64,000 bases of DNA. Source: Dugong dugon (taxonomy: Eukaryota > Chordata > Mammalia > Sirenia > Dugongidae). The notes under the pieces are model-generated. The model ran no database searches, had not been told where the DNA came from, and saw only the letters and a list, made by a program, of their open reading frames with translations. Below are positions 44,230 to 55,435 of this stretch, piece after piece; position 1 is the stretch's first letter; each line of letters opens with the position of its first letter. The DNA is taken from NCBI GenBank assembly GCA_030035585.1, contig CM057462.1, positions 63,088,734 through 63,152,733 of the forward strand. Direction: 5' to 3'. Both the position numbers and the translations under genes were made by a program.

Positions 44230-45563
44230 CTACTTGGCCAACTGACTGGAAGAGATCCATATTGTGCCCATTCCCAAGAAAGATTATTCAACAGAATGTG
44301 GAAATTATTGAACAATATCACTAATGTCACACACAAGTAAAATTTTGCTGAGGATAATTCAAAAATGGTTGCAGCAATACATTGACAGGGAACTTCCAGA
44401 AATTCAAGCTGGAACAGAAGAGGATGTGGAATGAGGGATATCATTGTTGAAGTCAGATGGATCTTAGCTGAAAGCAGAGAATACCAGAAAGATGTTTACA
44501 TGTGTTTTATTGACTATGCAGGATCATAACAAATTATGTATAACATTTCAAAGAATGGGAATTCCAGAACACTTAATTGTGCTCTTGAGGAACCTGTACA
44601 TAGACCAAGAGGCAGTCATTCGAACAGAGCAAGGGGGTATTGCATGGTTTAAAATCAAGAAAAGTATACGTCTGGGTAGTATTATTTCACCATACTCATT
44701 CAATCTGTCTGTTGAGCAAATAATCCGAGAAGCTGGACTATAAGAAGAATGTGACATCAGCATTTGTGGAAGACTCATTAACAACCTGTAATACGCAGAT
44801 GACACAAACTTGCTTGCTGAGAGGGAAGTGGACTTGAAGTTACTGATAAAGATCAAAGACTACAGCCTTCCGTATGGATTACATCTCAACATAAAGAAAA
44901 CAAAAATCCTCACAACTGGACCAATAAGCAACATCATGATTAATGGAGAAAAGATTGACGATGTCAAGGATCTCATTTTTCTTGGATCCACAATCAACAC
45001 CCATGGAAGCAGCAGTGAGGAACTCAAACGACATACTGCACTGGGCAAATCTGCTGCAAAAGAGCTCTTTAAAATGTTGAAAAGCAAAGATGTCACTTCG
45101 AGGACTAAGGTGCTCCTGACCCAAGCCATGATATTTTCAATCGCCTCATATGCATGTGAAAGCTGGACAATGAATAAGGAAGACCTAAGAAGAATTGATG
45201 CCTTTGAATTGTAGTGTGGGCAAAGAATATTGAATATACCATGGACTGCCAGAAGAATGAACAAGTCTGTCTTGGAAGAAGCACAGCCAGAATGCTCCTT
45301 GGAAGTGAGGATGGCGAGACTTCATCTCACGTACTTTGGACAGGTTATCAAGAGGGATCAGTCCTTGGAGAAGGACATCATGCCTGGTAAAGTAGAGGGT
45401 CAGCGAAAAAGAGGAAGACCCTCGACAAGATGGATTGACACAGTGGCTGCAACAATGGGCTCAAACATATGGATGAGTGTGAGGATGGTGCAGGACCGGG
45501 CAGTTCTCTTCTGTTGTACATAGGGTCTCTATGAGTTGGAACCAACTCGACTGCACCCAATAA
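44230..45563 (+). mobile_element. RTE LINE, 5'-truncated
   Basis: Begins inside the ORF at CTACTTGGCCAACTGACTGG and ends with GTCTCTATGAGTTGGAACC and CTGCACCCAATAACAGC. Covers the RT palm to the 3' end. The YADD box is altered: the matching bases around 44790 read a stop and then YADDTN. Confidence 0.9.
44492..45523 (+). pseudogene. RTE ORF pseudogene (RT palm to C-terminus)
   Basis: FQRMGIPEHLIVLLRNLYID (44550), a frame break near 44740, then the active-site region, YGLHLNIKKTKILTTGPISN (44873), SYACESWTMN (45147), and WTARRMNKSVLEEAQPECSL (45242) to the RKRGRPSTRWIDTVAAT block (45405). It has more frameshifts than its neighbours and no usable start. Confidence 0.85.
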
Positions 45564-45576
45564 CAGCATCCCTATC

Positions 45577-45780
45577 CACAGGAGCCCTGGTAGTACAGTG
45601 GTTAAGTGCTGGACTGCTAACAGAAAGTTGGTGGTTCGAACCCACCAGCCACTCTGTGGAAGAAAGATGCAACAGTCTGCTTCTGAAAAGATTTACAGGC
45701 TTGGAAACACTATGGGGCAGTTCTACTATGACCTATAAGGTCACTATGACTTGGAATTGACTTGATGGCAATGACTGTAA
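45577..45780 (+). mobile_element. AfroSINE-like SINE, long form
   Basis: CAGGAGCCCTGGTAGTACAG, GGTGGTTCGAACCCACCAG, long-form block GCAACAGTCTGCTTCTG, tail CACTATGACTTGGAATTGAC. It abuts the 3' end of the RTE at 44230. Confidence 0.88.
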
Positions 45781-45784
45781 CAGG

Positions 45785-47215
45785 TATATTCCTATCTCTA
45801 CTAGGGTCAGTCCTCTATTTAACAGTCCCTCTTAGGGAGTAGCAAAATGGGGTCATAGCTCCATCAATCTAAGGCCTGTGTCTCTGTGTTGTTTAGTGAT
45901 TTTGCCCAAGAGACTTAGGACACTTTTACCATAATATTTATTCAGTTTTATGGCTCTAAATATAACACTAACTCCTAACAATCAATACTGATTTAACTGT
46001 AATATCTTATTTATAGACACAGCCCTCTGGTTTGCATATGGACTCAAACTGTAAAGCAACAGAAATAAGCCACTTGCTCTTGTGGACCTGGGCCAGCAGT
46101 GAAGGAAATGTCAGCTCCTGACAAATGACTGCGAGGACAATCCAGAGTTCTGGGTTTCTGGTGCCTGCTTCCCCCCACTTCCTCCAAAATGGCTCCTTCC
46201 ACTGGCCAGAGGACCTTACAGCCATTCTGGGGCTGAGGACACCTGTTTGTTTCATGCAACACAGTAGGCAGTCTTAACGAGACAAGCATTCTAATCGGCG
46301 TCATCAGAGGGCAGTTCCGATCAGTCCTGGGTAGAAGTGCAAATAGACATAGGACCTTGAGGGAAAGAGAAAGCCAGAAGTACAGGATAAGGTAGGTTTG
46401 GGGAAAATAGGGGTCAACCACCAGCCTACCCCAAGTGACCTTGACTGGAGGGCATGAGTTTCTAGAGATGTTATCATTGCTGTTATAATTAGTGTTGAAG
46501 ACATGTCCAGGACAGCACGGCTGGTAGCTTCCCCTTGTAGGGCAGGACACTGACCTAGCAACCACGGTCCAGCGTGACACAGGTGATTATGTACCCGTGG
46601 TCCATGAGGAAGGGTAGAAGCAGCTAGAACTATTAAGCCTGGAGAAGAGCAGACTCAGAAGCTTGCCTAAGACCAACAAGTTAAGGAGATGACCACTTCT
46701 TGTTCACCAAGGGGCTATGCCTTCCAGTGACCAGGATACAATGTCCACTGCTCAGAATATCTCCTTCTCCTTTCACCCACTGGTATTTGGCGGGTGTGGT
46801 GGACATTAACTATTTATCCTCCTAGCCCCCCCTCCCCAATACACAAACACACACACACATCCATTCACCCTTCTTCTGGAAACATCTGCAGATTCCATGG
46901 GTGCAGTCTATGAGCGAGACCTGCCCAATCAAAACATCTCTTGCTCTTCATTGCAGGTTGGTTCAGAGTGAATATCAGGACTTTTGGAGGAGCTACTAAA
47001 AAAAGTCAGGTTGTCTTTCACTGTCCTTAAACCTGAGAAGATGTAGGGGCTGGCGCTGCTGCAGCCATCTTGCCATCATGTGTAGCTTGAGAAAAAAGCC
47101 GAGATAGAAGAAGTGAACTGAGAAACACCTTGCAAGAGACACTATTTCCCACAACCCTTTCTTAGGGAACCCCCCCCCCAAATTTCATACAGTAATAGGC
47201 AGCATTAGATCTTCA
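45785..47215. other. Mostly single-copy sequence
   Basis: No gene or transposon recognised. Two overlapping minus-strand ORFs (46007-46580, up to 178 codons) lack any recognisable feature. A CA-rich tract lies near 46838-46860. Confidence 0.35.
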
Positions 47216-47219
47216 AATT

Positions 47220-47510
47220 TCTTTTTTTAATTTTATTTATTTTGTCGTTGCTGAGAATATTCACAGCAAAACATGCACCAATTTAATAGTTTCTACATGT
47301 ACCATTCAGTGACATTGATTACATTCTTTGAGTTGTGTAACGATTCTCAGCTTCCTTTTCTGAGTTGTTCCTCCCCCATTAACATAAACTCACTGCCCCT
47401 AAGTTTCTTCTCTAATCTTCGAGTTGCTGTTATCAATTTGATCCCATAGAGGTAGTTCTTAAAAAGAGCATAATGCTCAAGGCAGACTTTTTTAATAGCT
47501 ATGCTAAACT
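47220..47510 (-). mobile_element. L1-type LINE 3' end
   Basis: T-rich start at 47222, then TACATGTACCATTCAGTGAC, TTGATTACATTCTTTGAG and GAGTTGCTGTTATCAATTTG. A sibling copy lies at 47672-47902. Confidence 0.6.
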
Positions 47511-47524
47511 ATTGTTTGTTTTTA

Positions 47525-47670
47525 AAAAAAATTTTTTTTATTGTACTTTAGGTGAAGGTTTACAGAGCAAATAGTTTCTCATTAAACAGTCAGTACACAT
47601 GTTGTTTTATGACGTTGGTTAACAACCCCACGACATGTCCACACTCTCCCTTCTCGACCTTGGAGGACCG
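47525..47670 (-). mobile_element. LINE 3'-end fragment (elephant-type family), short
   Basis: Headed by a T-tract; ATTGTACTTTAGGTGAAGG, CCCCACGACATGTCCACAC match the family at 6103 and 47905. Severely 5'-truncated. Confidence 0.75.
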
Positions 47671-47671
47671 T

Positions 47672-47902
47672 TTTTTTTTTTTCTTTTTTGGTGAAAATAT
47701 ACATAGCCAAAGATACACCATTTCAAAAATTTCTGCTTGTACAATTAAGTGGCATTGATTACTTTTTTCCAGTTGTGCTGCTATTCTCACTATGCTTTTC
47801 CAAATTATTCCATCACAATTATCTTCAACTCACTGTCCCCTAGGCTTCCCATCAAAACTTTTGAGTTGCTATTGTCAATTTGATCTCACATAGATAATTC
47901 TT
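47672..47902 (-). mobile_element. L1-type LINE 3' end
   Basis: T-tract at 47670-47690, then GTACAATTAAGTGGCATTGA and GAGTTGCTATTGTCAATTTG, matching 47220-47510. Confidence 0.6.
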
Positions 47903-47904
47903 TT

Positions 47905-48750
47905 TTTTGTTGTTGTTGTTGTACTTTAGATGAAGGTTTACAGAACAAAATAGTTTATTATTAAACAGTACACTTATTGCCCTATGACAATGGTTAACAA
48001 CCCCATGACATGTCAATACTGTCCTTACTCAACCTTGGGTTCCCTATCACCAGCTTTCCTGTCCCCTCCTGCCTTCTAGTCCTTGTCGCTGGACTGCTGT
48101 GCCTCATTAGTCCCATTTTGTTTTATGAGGCTGTCCAATCCCCTGCTGAACAGTGAACCTCGGGAGTGACTTCAGTGAGTTAAAAGGGTATACGGGGGCC
48201 ATTCTCTTGGGGTTTCTCCAGTCTCTGTCAGGCCAGTAAATCTGGTCTTTTTTTAGAATTTTGTTCTACATTCTTCTCCAGCTCTGTCCAGAGCCCTCTG
48301 TTGTGATCCCAGTCAGAGCAGTCCGTGGTGGTAGCCAAGCACCATCAAGCTTTACTGAACTCAGTCTGGTGGAGGCCTTGGTAGCTGTGGTCCATTTGTC
48401 CTTTGGACTAATCTTTTCCTTGTATCTTGTTTTCTTAATTCTCCCTTGCTCCCGAAGAGGTGAGACCAGTGGAGTATCTCAGATGGCTGCTCACAGGCTT
48501 TTAAGACCCCAAACGTTACTCACCAAGGTAGAATGTAGAACATTTTCTTTACAAACTGTGTTATGCCAGTTGAGCTAGATATTCCCTGAGACCATGGTCC
48601 CTACAGCCCTCCGCCCAGTAATTCAGTCCCTCAGGGAGTTTGGATGTGTCTAGGAAGCTTCCATGACCTTTCCTTGTACAAGCTGTGCTGGCTTCTCCAG
48701 TACTGTGTACTGTCTTACACTTCACCATATTGTTTGGTTTTAAGAAGACT
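47905..48750 (-). mobile_element. LINE 3'-end fragment (elephant-type family), longest copy
   Basis: T-tract at 47903-47913, then TTTAGATGAAGGTTTACAG, CTCGGGAGTGACTTCAGTG, CAGGCCAGTAAATCTGGTC, CTCACAGGCTTTTAAGACC and GGAGTTTGGATGTGTCTAGG. It extends about 100 bp further upstream (relative to the element) than the copy at 28368. Confidence 0.75.
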
Positions 48751-48754
48751 TCAG

Positions 48755-49995
48755 GGGATGTTTTTGTTTGAGGTTTATGACCTCCATTCTTGATGGCAAA
48801 TGATTCTATCAGAGATGAACACCTGAGCCAATCTGACCAATCAGATTCTTCCTCCTAGGCATTTGGGACTGAAACACAGGGACTAAATCCATTTGCCACA
48901 CCTCTTCTAGGTTTGGGTTTCCCCACGTATAATGAAGGGGCTGGACTGGGCAATTTCTGGGGGTCTTCTCTCACGGAGTTCTATTCATCTTACTGTTCAG
49001 TTTTCCAGGCGTGGTATAGCTCATGGTCTCTGCTCACAGAGCACAGGGAGTCAGGTGAGTGAAAGGACTGGACCCTGAGTGCAGGTAATAGGTGTAGAGC
49101 AGTTGTGCGTCACTTGGTAGGGATGCTCAGTCTCTTCACAGAGTTCTTTCGACCACCAAAGGGCTGTCTTGGGCAGAGATAGCCTGTACTTTTCTGCAGC
49201 CCTGGAGAGAAGGGAAGGCATTCCTAGATAGTGTTCTGTGGTAGTGCAGATTCTCATGCTCACAGTGGTCCAGAGCTCCACCAGTGGGGACCCCTCCGCC
49301 GCCCATTCTCTTCTCACTTCACACCAGTGGCTCTCAACTCTGCTGAACACAGAATCCCTTGGGGAGCATCCTAAAATGACCAGTCCGTGAATTCCACCCA
49401 TGAAAACACTGCTGATTCAGTCTATCCTAATGGGCGGGGGCGGGGGAGCCCAGAATCCCAATGTTGTTCCTCAAAATCCCCCCTTTTCTTTGAATCACCT
49501 TGAGTAGGGTTCGCTTTCTTAAAACCAAATGAACCGCCAATTGGAAGTGCCTGGACCCCCTCAGCCCAGACATGGAGGCCTTATTGGTCCCCTCCGGCTG
49601 GTGGCGTCATGCCAGCTGAGGGTGGCACACAGAGGCCTTGGCTCTGGCTCTGAATCTGGTCCTCCGTGGCGCTGGCCATGCCCGCCTAGTCTAGCTGGTG
49701 AGGATGAAGCCCCATGCCGTCTCTTTGTGTGATGCTGCTCGGAGGCTCAGACTCTCAGCACCACAGGGGACATTCCTTTCCCTCCTCCCCACTCCAGGGC
49801 ACCAAGAAGCTTGGTGGGTACCCTGCTGCCTCTGGCCACCCCATGGCCTGGGTGACAAGGGCCAGTCCAAGGGTAGCAAACAACTTGCTAAGACCCCTAG
49901 ACTCTCGATATGGCACATCTGATACCCAGGAGCTTTCAGGAGGCACTGACAGTTGTTGGCAGGGGCTGGGGCTGGGGGCGGGGCGGGGGGCAGGT
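48755..49995. other. Single-copy sequence, nothing firmly recognised
   Basis: A possible MIR-like patch lies near 48910-48960 (CCCCACGTATAATGAAGG). G+C content rises at 49430-50000. Several short ORFs show no family features. Confidence 0.35.
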
Positions 49996-49999
49996 AGAG

Positions 50000-50215
50000 G
50001 GAGAGGGAAATACATTTTTAAAGATAACCTGGAGGCAAATATAATATTTATACTTATTTATCCTCAGAGCTCATGTGCGAGGCCCCAGACATGTCTAATG
50101 AGCAGGAATTACAAAATGGCCACAAGTACTACTTGTTTGCCTTTGCAGAGTCTCTGCGCAGTCACGTGGACCCAGATTTTTCAGCTGTGTGACCGCTGCA
50201 GGCAAAATGGCTGTA
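50000..50215. promoter_or_regulatory. Candidate conserved noncoding element
   Basis: Repeat-free: AAATATAATATTTATACTTA, GTCTAATGAGCAGGAATTAC, AATGGCCACAAGTACTACTT and an E-box-like GTCACGTGGAC. Motif-dense and unlike its surroundings. Candidate only. Confidence 0.3.
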
Positions 50216-50327
50216 AGGAACACCAGGATGTGCAGTAAGTGCCCGATTCCCAGAGGGATTGAGCCACAAACCTGCCAACCCAGGAAAACGAGGCGCTCCT
50301 CTCCCTCTCCTTGGCAGAGCCCAGAGC

Positions 50328-50410
50328 AGATGCACACACACACACGTGCCCACGCAGGGGGGTGCCGACACACACATGCACACAAACCCACACACCGTGA
50401 GGTACACAGA
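50328..50410 (+). repeat. CA-rich low-complexity tract
   Basis: Interrupted (CA)n sequence between 50331 and 50400. Confidence 0.7.
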
Positions 50411-50704
50411 GACCCTCGCATGCCCTCATGGCCTCATTCACGGGCACACTGCGGGCACACATCTGCCCGAAATCATATACACCCTCCAGAACAGGTACAA
50501 CCCATGGGACCCTGGCTAAGCTCCTGTTTTTGGTGAGGGCTCTTACCTGCTCTGCTCTCTTTGGATACTGATGATCTTAAACAGTATCTAAACGGGCTTG
50601 CTATGAATAAAGTCAGCAACAGGATTATTGAGAACAGCATGATCTGCTCTAGAGTAAGAACTACATACAGTTTACTACGTGGTCAACTCAAGCATATATG
50701 CGTT

Positions 50705-50800
50705 GTGAATGTATATTTATATAAATATATATATACAAACATACTTGTGTACATATAAATATAAAAATATATGGTCATATAAATGTAAAAAAAATATGAA
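50705..50800 (+). repeat. AT-rich low-complexity tract
   Basis: TATATTTATATAAATATATA and similar runs dominate this interval. Confidence 0.7.
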
Positions 50801-51032
50801 TGCTGCACAATTTGGCCTGATATTAGCTTCCAGGTCTTCCTCTCGGGGACAGACAAAGCCCTTAACTAATCGAAATGTGTCTGTCCTGGTTGCTGACTCT
50901 CCAGATGGGGTCAAGTCTGCTGTTACAAGCTCTCAAAGTCACTGGTATTCCATTTCTTTGCAGCACTTGTTACAGTTGTCATTTTACCTTGTTACAGTTG
51001 TCATTTTGTGATATTAGTTCTTCTAGTCTCTC

Positions 51033-51240
51033 TTAGGTCCGTGGGTGGTGCAAAGGGTTTGTGCTCAACTACTCACTGAAAGATTGGCAGTTTGAGCCTG
51101 CCCGGTAGTGCTGTGGAAGAAAGACTTGGTGATCCACTTCTATAAAGATTATAGCCAAGAAAACCCTATGGAGTTCAGTTCTGCTCTGTAACACCCGGGG
51201 CCACCATGAGTTGGCATCGGCTTGAAGGCAACAGCTTTTT
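51033..51240 (+). mobile_element. AfroSINE-like SINE, long form
   Basis: GTCCGTGGGTGGTGCAAAGG, long-form block GAAAGACTTGGTGATCCACT, tail CCACCATGAGTTGGCATCGG. AGTCTCT flanks both sides (about 51024 and 51245). Confidence 0.82.
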
Positions 51241-51456
51241 TTCAGTCTCTGTTGTACTGGCCTGTAAGCCTCACGAGGGTAGGACCGTATCTCATTGCTC
51301 ACTGTTACATTTCCAATGCCCAGCACATGGCAGGTGCTCAGGAACCAGACCGCTGAAGGAGCCCATGGTCCTTTTCTACTGTTGTGGCTCTTCTCTGCTT
51401 CCCATGACAATCAAGTCCCACACTTTGCCATCAGGAGGGTCACTTCCTTTAACGCT

Positions 51457-51657
51457 TGTTGTTGCGTGCCATCGGGTTGATTCTGACTCATAGTGACCTC
51501 ATGTGACAGACTAGAACTGCCCCAAAGAGTTTCTTGGGCTACAATCTTTACAGGAGCAGATTGCCAGGTCTTTTCTTCCGAAGAGCCGATGGTGGGTTCA
51601 AGCTGCTGACCTTTCGGTTAGCAGCCAAGTGCTTAACCATTGCTCCACCAGGGCTCC
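51457..51657 (-). mobile_element. AfroSINE-like SINE, long form
   Basis: TSD TTCCTTTAACGCT / TTCCTTTAATGCT at 51444-51456 and 51658-51670. Runs from TGTTGTTGCGTGCCATCGGG to CATTGCTCCACCAGGGCT. Confidence 0.9.
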
Positions 51658-51670
51658 TTCCTTTAATGCT

Positions 51671-52655
51671 AACAGCAGAGAGTTCCCAGGCTTGGGCTGC
51701 AAAGTTCAAATTTCAGATACAATGCCAATGTCAACTGTATTTCTAACGTGGCGATTTTCCTCCTATGTGCTGCTGGCAGCCTGCTTAATCGGGGAAACGG
51801 CATCTGTCTGTTTACACGTGAACAATTTCCTTTCTCATTGCTGGATTGTGGCTGGCCTGACTGGCGTCCTGACCAAGTGACTGGGGAAGGGGTGGTTTGG
51901 GAGTTATAACCAGTTTAGGTTTTCGTAGGACAATGTCATCCCCAAATATAGCCTGGCCGGAAAAACAAACTATGGAAAGAACTGTGTGTTCTAAAAACTG
52001 TGGTTTCCTCATATACAACCATTGCACTGCGTCATGCTAGTTCAACTTTTGCTGCCAGTCAAGGGGGGAGCTTGGTGGGACTGGTCTCTTGACTGATCAG
52101 GGATAGAAAAGTGATATGTTCTGACCCACCCATTATGTTAATTTCTATCAAAATGCTTGCCCTGGCTTCTGGGTGAGCTGGATGCCAGTCCCCTCACCTC
52201 AAAAGGGAAAGAAAGATCAGCAGTTTCCCAGATGCCACTGGCACGGTTTTATTTTAACAAACCAGGAGTTTCTACAACAAAAGGCTGGTTTTGCTGGCTA
52301 GTTACTGTTAAAAAGAAGGTCTTCTGGCTAGTAACTCTCAAACCCAAATCATCGGATGATTTTGGTGGGACCCTTCCAGCATGTAATTGGCTTATAAACT
52401 CACATATCAGAGCACTTTGTGTCTTTACATAAAAAGATGAACTTCCAGGTCTTGCCAATGTCATAGGTGGATGGGAAAATCCTTGGCTCACATGCTGGGC
52501 TTCAGTCTTTGTGTAGTACTTCCTCTTTTTAATTTGCATGGGATGTATAAACAGAACACCAACAACAATAAAAACATAAAACAAAGTTAGCTTCCAAAAT
52601 GTCTCCCTTAGTCTTGGGCCACCTCTCTCTGGGAAACTCTTTTGGTTCTGTGCAG
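51671..52655. other. Single-copy sequence with a possible conserved element
   Basis: No gene recognised. The part 51690-51880 (AAGTTCAAATTTCAGATAC, GTCTGTTTACACGTGAACAA, TTTCTCATTGCTGGATTGTG) is motif-dense and repeat-free, with a forkhead-like TGTTTAC core. Confidence 0.35.
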
Positions 52656-52659
52656 TTGT

Positions 52660-53062
52660 AATGGATGCTGTGGTGTACTGCCCGGATCCCATCTTCAGGA
52701 TGGAGGCCCTCAGTCTTCCAGCTTCTGGGAGTTCCCTCTCTGGGAACTGCCTTTGGCTAAAGACAACTGCCTCCTCTAAGGTTATGCTTCCTCTCTGGGG
52801 CAGCCCACATCCAATAACAGGCTGTGCCAGGGTACAAAGGCATGGCCTTCTTGCCTCAATTCCAGCCTTCTCTGAAGTTCCATCTAAGCCCCAGAGATCC
52901 CCATGGGATTGGCTGAGGCCTTTGTCGGGGCTGCATCACTGTTCAAATTCTCCCTCTGCCCACTTCTGCTTCTCTGACTCCCTTGACAGGTATTGGGTCC
53001 CTTAAAAACTCCCTACATGAAATCTTCATCAGAGAGTCTGTTTCCTGGGCCATCTGACATAC
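52660..53062 (+). mobile_element. ERVL-type solo LTR (same family as 11225)
   Basis: CCCATGGGATTGGCTGAGGC, TCTCCCTCTGCCCACTTC, and a terminal AGAGAGTCTGTTTCCTGGG parallel the copies at 8929 (reverse), 11225 and 13030. Confidence 0.55.
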
Positions 53063-53220
53063 ATCAGCCACCTTGGCCCTTTCCTGCATTTCACTGCTTA
53101 GATTGTTTTGGTGAACATTTGAGACTATTTGTTTTATACTGATGAAGTTTGGCATGACCTTGGCTGGTACTCAGGGTTCAATTGTGGTAAGATTTCAGGT
53201 GCCATCTGCCCTGATCTCAC

Positions 53221-53324
53221 TGTTTTAAAACCATCCCAAAATTTCCACTGAGCTCGAAGCTCTGGACAGCAGCAAGGCATGGCAAGGCTAGCCGAGTGAC
53301 ATGCTCACTCCCACATAGGTCTGT
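53221..53324 (+). other. Apparent donor of a templated inverted insertion
   Basis: About 100 bp (TGTTTTAAAACCATCCC to ACATAGGTCTG) whose reverse complement recurs at about 55212-55313 with roughly nine in ten bases identical by eye. The donor may be unique DNA or part of an unrecognised repeat. Confidence 0.6.
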
Positions 53325-53429
53325 CTTTGATGTTTCTTCCTGTGCTCAGAGGAGTGACCTGCCTGAACCTGGGGCAGTCAAGGGGGAGCTGGGGAATCCC
53401 CAGTACTTCTCCCTTTCTCTTCCCTTGTG

Positions 53430-53970
53430 GGCCTTTGGGAGGAAGAAATAAAGCTCAAGAGTGAAGGTGAAATGTTGATTGTTAGAATTGTGCTGATCCT
53501 GGGCCTGTGTGCTCTCAGATCTTCTCCCTAGTCTTTCCCTTCTCTGATTGCTGGGGAGCTGGCTGCTGAAGTTTGTGTGTCCCAGCCTCCTGGATTAGCT
53601 GGCTTTTGGCTGGATTTGGCCAATAAGAGGCAGTGGTGGGAGACTGGCTGGTAGAGGAAGAGGGAGAATCCAGGATATTTGTCCTCTTGCCTTTCTGCCT
53701 TAGTGGCTTCTCTGGCAGTGTCTGCTTCTCCTGCATGGCTCCAGCTCCACCATAGTTCCAGTTGTGTTGGGTGTCCTGGCCCATGGACTCCAGTGACACA
53801 GCTTCCTTTCTTTGTCTCTCCAATCTAGAGTGATATTGGCTTCCTGCTGATCTCTGGGTCACCTCACTGTCACCTGATTGGGTGTCAGCTTCTTTATCAC
53901 CTCTGTAACCAATTCCTTATATTAAATTCCTACTGTTATGAATTCTTAAAGTGGTTTCTGTTTTTCTGGC
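53430..53970 (+). repeat. Unnamed ancient repeat, LTR-like
   Basis: GAAATAAAGCTCAAGAG, TTTGGCCAATAAGAGGCAG, ATATTAAATTCCTACTG, GTGGTTTCTGTTTTTCTGGC and AGATACTAACTCATAAG resemble the 3' end of a common ancient mammalian repeat. Family not assigned. Confidence 0.4.
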
Positions 53971-54474
53971 TAGATACTAACTCATAAGAATTTTTGCTGT
54001 TCCATTTGAGTTGGGGTCTGATTTAAAAGGTAGAGGTCTGTTGAGCTCTGTCCCAGTGATTTAGTTCCATGACTAAGTCATTCCTCAGAACTGCCAACAA
54101 GTCATCTCCACTCCCTCTCTCCTATCCCCATTCCTGAGATCCAGTCTAAGAAGGGCCCTCTGTTCTATGTCTGCCTGTCTCAGGGATTTGGGGTGATTAA
54201 TGTCTGAATCTTATTGAATTTTAGTTTAGTCCATATGGTGAGGAAGAATTTGAGTGAGGTGCTAACAAAAGCTAGGTTTGTTGCACAGGCTAAAATGACG
54301 GCTCTGTAGCAGAATTTCATAAAAATGTTCTAATACATTACTGCTAGAGCTGTTGATAAGTGTAACGTAAAGAAAAGGGTTTGGAGGGTGTCTCAGTTTC
54401 TTAGTGCTGCTGTAACAGAAATACCACAAGTGGGTGTCTTTAACAGACACTTCTCACAGTTTAGGAGGCTAGAA

Positions 54475-54664
54475 AGGAGCCCTGGTGGTGCAGTGGTTAA
54501 AGTGCTCGGCTGTTAACAGAAGGTCAGTGGTTCCAACCCACCAGCGGCTCCATGGGAGAAAGATGTGGTAGTCTGCTTCTGTAAGGATTTATAGCCTTGG
54601 AAACCCTATAGGGGCAGTTCTACTCTGTCCTATAGGATTGCTATGGGTCAGAATCGATTAGATG
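54475..54664 (+). mobile_element. AfroSINE-like SINE, long form
   Basis: Exact TSD AGGAGGCTAGAA at 54463-54474 and 54665-54676. Contains GGAGCCCTGGTGGTGCAGTG and GATGTGGTAGTCTGCTTCTG. Its 3' end is shortened to GAATCGATTAGATG. Confidence 0.92.
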
Positions 54665-54934
54665 AGGAGGCTAGAAGTTCCAATTCAGGGCACCAGCTCT
54701 AGGGGAAGGCTTTCTTTCTGTGATGGCTCTGGGGGAAGGTCCCTGTCTTTTTTTTAGCTTTGTTCCTCCATTCCTTGGTGATCTTCCTGTGGTATGGCAT
54801 CTATCTTCCCCCATCTGTGCTTGCTTCTCTGCCTAATCTGCTCTTTTATACCTCATAAGTGATTGGTTTAAGACACACCCTATGCTAATATGGCCTCATT
54901 AACATAACAAAGAAATCTCTACTCCCATTGTTGC

Positions 54935-55078
54935 CATCCAGTTGATTACAACTCATCGCAACCCTATATGACAGAGTAGAACTGCCCCATAGGGTTTCCA
55001 AGGAGTGGCTGGTGGATTCAAACTGCTGACCCCTTGGTTAGCAGCCAAATGCTTAACCACTGGTGCCACCAGGGATCC
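54935..55078 (-). mobile_element. AfroSINE-like SINE, short form
   Basis: CATCCAGTTGATTACAACTC, TGACAGAGTAGAACTGCCCC, CACTGGTGCCACCAGGGATC. Confidence 0.85.
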
Positions 55079-55091
55079 TCCACAAGTACAG

Positions 55092-55311
55092 GGGTCCTGG
55101 AAGGAACCCTGGAACAGAAGAAGGGTATTAGTTAAAAACTGAGAATATCCAAAAGTATTTGCCCTACTATTATGGATTGAATTGTATCCCCTGAAAATAT
55201 GTATAGTAAATCCAGACCTGTGTGGAGTGAGCATGTCACTCAGCTAACCTTGCCATGCCTTGCTGCTGTCCAGAGCTTTGAGCTAAGTGGAAATTTTAGG
55301 ATGGTTTTAAA
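55092..55311. other. Chimeric inverted insertion inside an LTR
   Basis: Left part 55092-55207 is the reverse complement of the LTR end plus its outside flank at about 55318-55437 (TATTAGTTAAAAACTGAGAA, ATTATGGATTGAATTGTATC in both). Right part 55212-55313 is the reverse complement of 53221-53324. The pieces are joined inside an LTR, between ACAAGTACAGGGGT and ACCCCTATAC. Confidence 0.7.
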
Positions 55312-55435
55312 ACCCCTATACTATATATATTTTGGGGGGATACAATTCAATCCATAATAGTAGGGTGAATTATTTTGGATATTCTCAGTTTTTAACTAAT
55401 ACCCTTTTTCTGTTTCATGGTTTCTTCCAGGATAC

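Larger units (their letters stand above)
54389..55359 (-). mobile_element. MaLR-type LTR, heavily interrupted
   Basis: Starts TGTCTCAGTTTCTTAGTGC and ends ATACAATTCAATCCATAATA. Two SINEs (54475-54664, 54935-55078) and a chimeric insertion (55092-55311) break it. The same LTR family as the outer copy at 27006-27899, which lets the missing middle be inferred. Confidence 0.75.

Noticed and set aside
38488..45563. Tandem duplication of an RTE element around the Tigger
   Set aside because: Each of the two copies inside Tigger has its own distinct TSD, so these are independent insertions.
44230..45563. TSD of the RTE at 44230 using CCTATCC-like flanks
   Set aside because: The left copy does not abut the element cleanly; the match is too weak to claim.
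46044..46580. Minus-strand ORF of 178 codons
   Set aside because: It has a cysteine-containing but featureless translation, overlaps another ORF in a different frame, and lacks any promoter or splice evidence.
49267..49285. Second CTCF site (CTCCACCAGTGGGGACC)
   Set aside because: The core departs from consensus at key G positions; not strong enough to list.
49714..50238. Plus-strand ORF of 174 codons
   Set aside because: Runs from GC-rich DNA into an AT-rich candidate noncoding element; no domain.
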